Assembly: GCA_948474755.1 (NCBI GenBank)
Contig: CAOLHI010000920.1
Location: 62,001 to 126,000 of the forward strand
From: Ctenosaura bakeri
Lineage: Eukaryota > Chordata > Lepidosauria > Squamata > Iguanidae
Reading direction: 5' to 3'
Length of the DNA: 64,000 nucleotides
Shown here piece by piece: positions 57,415-64,000 of the stretch. Numbering within the stretch: position 1 is the stretch's first letter; each line of letters starts with the position of its first letter. The notes below the pieces were generated by a model. It worked only from the letters and a program-made list of their open reading frames with translations. It did no database searches and had not been told where the DNA came from. Made by a program: the position numbers and the translations under genes.

Positions 57415-58682
57415 AGAGAAAGATCAAAACATTTTGGTATCTTCTTTGCCTGAGTCTTCTTACAAAAGGAAAACAGTTATCTAACTGGTAAAAATAGAAG
57501 AGATGATGCAGTAAGAGAACTGCAGCCCAGAATAGGAAAAGTGGTAGTAATGGTACACCTAGCTACATGAAACGAATTCAAGTCTCCAGGGCCAGATGAA
57601 TTGCATCAAAGTATACTAAAGGAACTTGCAGGTGTAATCTTAGAACAACTATCATTAATTTTTGAAAATTCCTGGAGAATAGAAGAAGTCTCAGTAGATT
57701 GGAGGAGAGCAAATGTGGTCATCATCTTTAAAAAGGGCAAAAAAGGGCACCTAGGCAGCTATGGGCCAAGCAGCCTGCCATCAATACTAGAAAAGATTCT
57801 GGAATAGACCATTAAACAGTATGCATTTAGAAAGGAATATTGTGATTACTATGAGCTAGTACGGGTTTCTCAAACATAAGTCATGGCAAACTAATCTTCT
57901 CTCTCTCTCTCTCTCTTCCTCTTTTGATAGAGTTACCAAGTTTAGTGTATCAGGGGAGTCCTGTGGATATAATATCTTGATCACTACAGCTTTTGACAAG
58001 GTCCCCAGTGAAATTCATATAGGCAAACCGTAAGCTGGACAGTGTTACAGTCAATGAGTCTATAATTGATTGACAAACAAAAACCAGACAGTGCTCACCA
58101 ATGGTTACATTTTACCTTGGAGAGAAGTCACTAGTTGGGTGCCTTGGGGATCTGTCCTAGGCCTGTTGTTTACCTTTCTAAATGATTTAAAATATTGAAT
58201 AGAAACCATCCTCATCAAATTTGGAGATCATACCAAATTAGGAGATGTAGTTAATACTCCAGAGAATAGGACCAGGATTCAAAAGGATCTTGACAGAATG
58301 GAGAGCTGGGCAAGAACTAAGAAAATGAATTTCAACTGACCAAAATATAAGGTACTACACCTATGCAGGAAAAAAATGAAATGCACACATATAGAATGAG
58401 TGACATCTCCTTTGAACGTAGTACTTATGAAAAAGATCTAGGGGGCGGATCTTTAAAGCTCACAAACTAAACATGATTCAACAATATGATGCAGTGGCAA
58501 ACAAAATTTAAAAATGTAATTATAGGGCTGCAACAACAGGAATCTAGTGTCCAGATCAAAGGAAAGAGTAGTGCCAGTCTATTCTTCTTTGCTCAGAGCT
58601 CCCCTGGAATGTTCTCTCTAGTTCTGGGCACCATAGTTCATGAAAGATATTGACAAGCTGGAATGTGTCCAGAGAGGGTGAC

Positions 58683-59283
58683 TGTGATAGATGATGCTGT
58701 TGTAATTGAGGAGCAACTGATTGTGCCTGGGACTGAGCCAGTGAGTGGGATAGATGATGCTTCTGAGATCGAGGAGCCACTGACTGTGCCAAGGACTGGG
58801 CCAGTGAGTAAGCAAGTCAACCCGCAAACATCCCCCACACTGGAAGATCAAACAGAGACAGAGTTGCCCCAGCCAGTTCATGACGGAGAGGGAACCAGCA
58901 GTGACATAGAGGAGTGGCAACCACCTGTGCCCATCAGCCCTCAATCGCAAAGGAGGCTGAAATGGGCTGCTCAGAGGGAGGTTGCACGGACTAGGTTGAG
59001 GAGACAATAACAAGCAGAACCTGTTCACAGTGGCTATTTAAGTCTGTCGGAGTGGTTACTCTTTGCTTGCAGCAAATTCCTAGCAAGCCCTCACGACCTT
59101 CATGTCTCCTGCTCCCTGAAACCCTCCGGACGGATCTCTGCCTCCTGAACCTTTGGACGGGACCTTGACCAGGCTCAGCTTGTGTTTTCCTGATGTTTGG
59201 TATAGTCAGACTCTCCCTGAAAGTTCTCCTGACCTCCCTCCTCCTTTGCTGTCTGTGGCTTGGCAGGGAGAGATTTCTGACAA
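58683..59283 (+). mobile_element. Solo LTR (Gypsy/ERV-like) inserted in CR1
   Basis: 601 bp from TGTGATAGATG to TTTCTGACA with 5-bp flanks GTGAC (58678-58682) and ATGAC (59284-59288). Removing the LTR and one flank restores CR1 text 'GAGGGTGACCAAGTAGATCA'. A TATTTAA box lies at 59035-59041. Before it, the first 328 bp form an acidic open frame to a stop at 59008-59010, as in the LTR at 9763-10429. Confidence 0.78.
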
Positions 59284-59700
59284 TGACCAAGTAGATCAAT
59301 GGTATAGAAACCAAATCATATGAGGAATAACTTAAGGAATTAGACATGTTTAGAGAAGTGACATGATAGCCATCCTTAAATATCTGAAATGACATCATGT
59401 GGAAGATGGAGCAAACTTGTTATTTGTTGCTCCAGAGACTAGAACAAGAACCAGTGAATTCTAATTACAAAAAAGGAGATTCCTCCTAAGCATTGGGAAG
59501 AACGTCTTCACTGTAGCAACTGTTTGACAATGGAATAAACTTCCTCAGAGGGCAATAGAGTCTCCATCTTTGGAAGTCTTTAAACAGAGGTTGGATCAAC
59601 GTCTTTCAGAGGTGCTTTAGTTGTGAATGCCTGCATTGCAGGGGGTTAGACTAGGTAGCCCTTGTGGCCCCCTCCCACTCAAAATTCTATGACTGTATGA

Positions 59701-60704
59701 AATTCTCAGTTTTAATAAGGAAATTAACTCTCATAATTTACACATGACATTCCACATTTTAAATTGATCATTTAACCAAAATTAAGCTCTCACTCCACTC
59801 TCCATGTCTAGACAAGAATTGTTTGTCTTCGGTTTGAATATTTTTTTGGGGGGGGTGTTCTCCCCAAAATAAAAAGCAACATAAAAACTATTCTGTTCAC
59901 TTCTCTACAATGAATTTTAACATAGAATCCAGGCACTGCCCCTTTATTTGTCTGTTTATTGCTTGCTTGCTAGCTAGCTAGGCTTGATAGAAAGGAGGAA
60001 TATTTTAGTAGAGATGAGTAGTCCAAATAAAAGTAAAATGTCTAGTGGCAGATTCTTCCTTAATACATGGAAGAAAAATTATAGTTATAAAAAACAAACT
60101 TTTGACATATTCATCAGAAGGAAGAGAATCTCACTTTTAATGCATTCTTTTTCCTACAACCTGTTATCTCTAAATGTTCCAGAAACACTCAAATGGAATT
60201 AGGATAAGCAAGCTGTGTTGCTTCTTTCTGGTTTAAGAGGAAACTATGAGAAAATCATTGCCGATGGCCTCAGTCCAGACACAGTTGCATGCAACACTGG
60301 ATGTGCAGTCTGAAATAGCAGCTGGGGATATGCCATCCCATCTTCACTGCAATTCATATATAAATATACCCATAATGTGTATTTATTTTTGCCATAATGG
60401 GGAAGATTGGATGCTTGCATTTTAGATTACTTCTGCAGCTTGGCTTCTCAAGTGATTTCTGATCTAACAAGGAAGCTGCTTAAAAAAGGAAGCTACTTTT
60501 GGGGCAGTGTGTGTGCTTCCACAGGGGATCTGAGCATTTAAAAAAATGCACCTTTTTACCTTCTCAATGGAAAAGAAGTACCTTGGGACAAATATATTTA
60601 TTGATTGTATATCCTAACAGCAAATTCAGGAACAACAAAAGCAACAAAATAGCCCTACAAGGACTGAGAAATCTGGAGTGCTCACAAACATTGGGAAGGT
60701 CAGA
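59701..60704. other. No supported feature
   Basis: AT-rich sequence; nothing recognised. Confidence 0.45.
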
Positions 60705-61680
60705 TGTTACTGCAGTCCAGGCCTACCCGGAGATAGCACTTGATATCGTTTTGATATCAAACCATTCAGCTTTCCTCTGCCACCCCACTCGACGTGTTTG
60801 CAAGGCCTCCGGACAAGCACGTAAACAGGCGCGGCCGTTAATTTCTGGACATTCCATTTTCCACCTAGGCAGGCCGGACAGAGCTGGTTCGTCGCTTCAG
60901 GGACCTCTCCGGCAAACACCCTTTTGCTTATGCGCGATACTAACAAAGGCGCTCAGCCCCGAGCAGGTAGCCTCACAAAGCTGTACTAAGCACTCCGTAT
61001 TTGCATACTGGCTACACTATTGTTAAATTGGCTCTAAGCCAATCATGCTAAACTCTGACCTTTCCAAAGCTTTGTCCCACTCCTAAATCACAATGTTCTC
61101 ACCGAGTAGGGTATGGGCTGCAGTCACGATTCACCCTATAAAAAACCCCACTTCTGAGACCTTCCTCAGATCACTCCTGAGTTTCATCCAGCCTTGCCGC
61201 CGCTCCACTTGGTGAGCCGTCCCCTCAGTTCCAGTAACTGAGCCCGCTCAACCCGGGATTGCTCCCAAGTTCCAAACTGCCTTTCTGCCGCTTTGTTCGG
61301 CAAGCTCCCCTCAGCAAACCGCACTGAGCTTCTTCCCTGCACCCCAACAAACTCTATCTTCATATCTCTCCAGGACTACAAGACAGGTGTCGTATCAACC
61401 ATTTCCCTCGAAAATCCCTATTTCCAATTCTTTAGTTAGCTGTGTGACTGTGTTGTCTTTAATGTTTGTCTCTATTCAATAAAACATCATTTTTGCTACT
61501 TTAAACCGTCTGACTGCTTGACTGACCTGACCCCGTAGATGCTGGGTTGCAAGATCCTGCTAAGTTACCCTGCCTCTCGCTAGCTTTAGTGAATGCTCCA
61601 GCTAATTTTCCCCAAGTCGTTGTTGTTGTTGTTTGGTTATTTGGGCACCCCTCCCGGGACCCCCAGAGATCAGGGTAACA
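60705..61680 (+). mobile_element. Solo ERV LTR, plus strand
   Basis: 976 bp from TGTTACTGCAG to CAGGGTAACA, flanks CAGA / CAGG. TATAAAAA at 61137-61144, AATAAA at 61478-61483. Same family as the LTR at 13033-13941 (for example 'CTTTCCAAAGCTTTGT', 'TGACCTGACCCCGTAGA'). A (GTT)n patch near 61618-61632. It is richer in CpG than the 13033 copy and so likely younger. No internal viral sequence follows. Confidence 0.83.
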
Positions 61681-62390
61681 CAGGAACCAGAAAAGAGGGA
61701 GAGAAACAATATGAAATATCTTGAAGAAGAAGTCATGTTGCGCTGGAAACTTGATCATAAACATTCCCTAATGGAATTTTCCCCCTTTTTTTGCAGATAC
61801 TACTTGTATTTATTCTCATTTACATAACATCATCAACTTCACAGATGCAAAAGAACACACATCTTGCCACCAAGAAAAAACAAACTACAATTGGACACAG
61901 GAGGTAGCAAAGGTAGAAGAAGGAAATAGAGGTGGGGAAATGAACCAAAACAAGGTAAGAATAATGTGGCTCTCCAGATATTGGCCAGGAGCTCTAGCCA
62001 GCAGACCTAATGATAAGGAATTCTGGGAGATGCTATCCAATGACATATGGAAAGCTACACCATGCCCATGAGTAAAATATCTCAGGCTTAGAAAAAAAAG
62101 TATTGTTCTTATCCATTCAAGAGCTATATATGCATTGGAAATTTCTTTGAATGCTTTTTAACATTTTGTTATTAGCATTTATAAATATTAAAACAAATCC
62201 AACTCAGAAAAAAAGTATGTAGACATAGGGTATGTTACAGCAGATTAAAATGATACAACTAACAAAGTACTTGGAGAGAAGAGTTCTTTATAGACAAAAG
62301 GAAAACAAAGAAACAGTAAGGAGATTGGAGGAGTCAGAAGGAGAAATGGCCAAGATGTGAGTGTAAGCTTCTACCAAAGGGGCAGAGAAG
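61681..62390. other. No supported feature
   Basis: AT-rich; nothing recognised. Confidence 0.45.
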
Positions 62391-63560
62391 TTTTTTTTTT
62401 TTATAATTTTATAAATTTTATAAATATATGCAAACGAAAGGGATTGCATTGTCAGGAAAACTTACCAAAAATTTACAGGAAATGAAAGGAATTAATACCA
62501 CCCATGATTTTGTGACAATTTGATCTCATGTTCTTCACTTTGCCATCTAACTTGAAACAGCTTATGCATCCCTCAGACAGATGATTAGTTTTTAGAAAAG
62601 TCCCTTCTAAACATGAACCGGTAATTGTGTTTGACTGCTATGTTACAATGAAATGTTTGCAAATGATGAATTTATAACAATTAAAAATTAAATTTAAAAG
62701 GCAAATGCAGGGGAGAAAGGAGAATGGTTTTGATAAATTACTATATATTCATAAAGAGTTAACGATTGCTCCGAATACAAAGGGTGTTTCATTTCTACAC
62801 TTTCATGAAGGTTTGTCCCATTTGTTTTCTGCAACACATAAAAAAGAGAGATATACATCACCATGTTTGGTATGTCCCTCCCCCCGGCACACTTCCCTAT
62901 ATTATTCTTCCGCAGTTCGGTCGTTACTATCTTTTCCATTATGAATCCTCAATTTTTACACAAATACATTTTTACCTAATCATCACATGTATTTATATTT
63001 TTAACCAATCTATTACCCCTTTCCATTCTCTTTCAAAGTTCTGAACAGATTTGTTTTTTAAAGAATATGCTAATTTTTCAGTCTCAACCATATCCAACAC
63101 TTTTAGTTTCCATTCTTCTAAATTAATTTCTATTTTTTCTTTCCAATCGTGAGCATATGTCAACTGTGCCGCCATAATCAAATACAGTATTATCTTTTGA
63201 TGTCTTCTAATCTCTCAATTCTGACCTAATATATTCAACAAATAACATTTTGGTGCCAATTCAAAATTCACTTTACAAACTTTTTGAATTACATCATGAA
63301 ATCCCTTCCAAAATTTCTTTGCATTTTGACAAGTCCACCACATATGAAAAAAGGTTCCCACCTTCTCCCCACATTTCCAACACTTAGCATCTCCATTTTT
63401 TGTTATTGGTTTTTTTTTTTGGTTTTTTTTTTTTTTTGGTTTTGGTTTTTGGTTTGTTTTGCAACCCTTCTGGAGTCATATACCATCTATGCACCATCTT
63501 ATAGAAGTTTTCTCTTAAATTTAAATTTTCCCAAGAAAGTTTACCGCTCTGGGAAAACAG
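62391..63560 (-). mobile_element. L1 LINE 3' part (C-terminus of ORF2 and 3' UTR), minus strand
   Basis: Minus-strand text: 'NFYKMVHRWYMTPEGLQNK' (63455-63510), an A-rich insertion (63400-63460), then CWKCGEKVGTFFHMWWTC (about 63330-63390), the conserved Cys-rich C-terminal motif of L1 ORF2p, then 'AKKFWKGFHDVIQK' and 'AAQLTYAHDWKEKIE' to about 63000. A 3' UTR follows and the T-run at 62391-62402 is the poly(A) tail in reverse. Several stops; inactive. The right limit is the 5' truncation point, approximate. Confidence 0.72.
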
Positions 63561-64000
63561 CAAATCCTTCTCCCCAAAAAAATTCTACATACAGAATAAA
63601 CAGGACTTAGGGTTGACTGTTACTGCAACCGTGGGATGAGGACTGCATCTTCCATAGTTATTGGAGGCATTAGGCTAGCTTATGGGGAATGGTCAGGAGA
63701 GTCAACAAGGACAGGCTGTCCCCCAAAGGAGGGGAATGACCAGGAATCTCAGGAAGAATTGCTTAGGGCTTGCAACTTCTTTCCTCAGCATCTGCTATGT
63801 GGGACTGTTCATTATCTCTACCCAATAACATGGTTAGCCTTTAGTGGGGCTGCAAGGGGGGCTGTGGGCTTGCAGCCAGGGATGTGTCTTACAATGACTA
63901 GATCTTCCAATCATTTCTGATAGATAGCTCCAGCTAGGCTATTATTTACAACATCTACTTTCTTACAAATGAGATTGAACCAATATGCATGGCATAATTT
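63561..64000. other. No supported feature
   Basis: Unique-looking sequence to the window edge. Confidence 0.4.

Larger units (their letters stand above)
56110..59700 (+). mobile_element. Older CR1 LINE, plus strand, split by two LTR insertions
   Basis: Three blocks: 56110-56477 (basic linker region, e.g. TKEEYK and ..VRSKRKNKE-like text), 57415-58682 (KSPGPDELHQ, RANVVIIFKKGKKG, a decayed VPWGSVLGLLF region and FGDHTKLG in place of FADDTKLGG), and 59284-59700 (C-terminus and 3' end GGGGGTTAGACTAGGTAGCC, CAAAATTCTATGACTG). Blocks join smoothly if the LTRs are removed. Heavily mutated; older than the minus-strand CR1 next to it. Confidence 0.78.

Noticed and set aside
60499..61026. 175-codon open frame
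   Set aside because: Begins in unique sequence and runs into the U3 of an LTR; no domain recognised.

Overview
The window looks like intergenic or intronic DNA from a squamate reptile (lizard or snake). No complete, intact host protein-coding gene is visible. The squamate assignment rests on repeat types recognised by eye: two 5S-rRNA-derived (5S-Sauria type) SINE copies, tRNA-derived SINEs with the BovB-like 3' tail (Sauria type), a BovB/RTE LINE, several kinds of L1 and CR1 LINE, an L2-like LINE, Penelope-like elements with a GIY-YIG-linked region, and SPIN-type hAT transposons. No database was searched, so every family name is a recognition call.

Region by region. 0-7 kb: a foldback MITE, an L2-like LINE with a (GAT)n tail, two copies of a GGCCCTTTTCGCAC-ended MITE family (called M1 here), a possible C-type-lectin terminal exon, a broken copy of a nucleoredoxin-like 2 (NXNL2) first exon on the minus strand, and a Tigger-like fossil. 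7-16 kb: three solo-LTR-like elements of two types, SINEs, and an L1 with a 13-bp target duplication nested in a composite repeat. 16-25 kb: an old LINE RT scrap, a second L1, M1 copies and a perfect 51-bp tandem duplication. 25-36 kb: mostly unique-looking sequence, Penelope-like 3' ends (one pair head to head), a partial SPIN-type element with an exon-like passenger, a 5S SINE and an M1 copy nested in a CR1 tail. 36-44 kb: a BovB LINE carrying a SINE, then a 1.8-kb SPIN-type hAT element with a perfect 8-bp target duplication and a 1.5-kb passenger. 44-52 kb: a CpG-rich M1 copy with internal tandem repeats, a degenerate A/T-tract repeat, and further MITEs. 52-64 kb: a comparatively young CR1 (minus strand), an older CR1 (plus strand) split by two different LTR insertions, another ERV-type LTR, and an L1 3' half.

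The genes do not form a pathway. What the window shows is layering of insertions: LTR into CR1, SINE into BovB, L1 into a composite MITE, MITE into CR1 tail, MITE into SPIN. The strongest leads are (1) SPIN-type elements carrying CpG-rich, promoter/first-exon-like passengers that end in GTAAGG donors, (2) two structurally different MITE families sharing almost the same terminal sequence, and (3) the decayed NXNL2-like exon.
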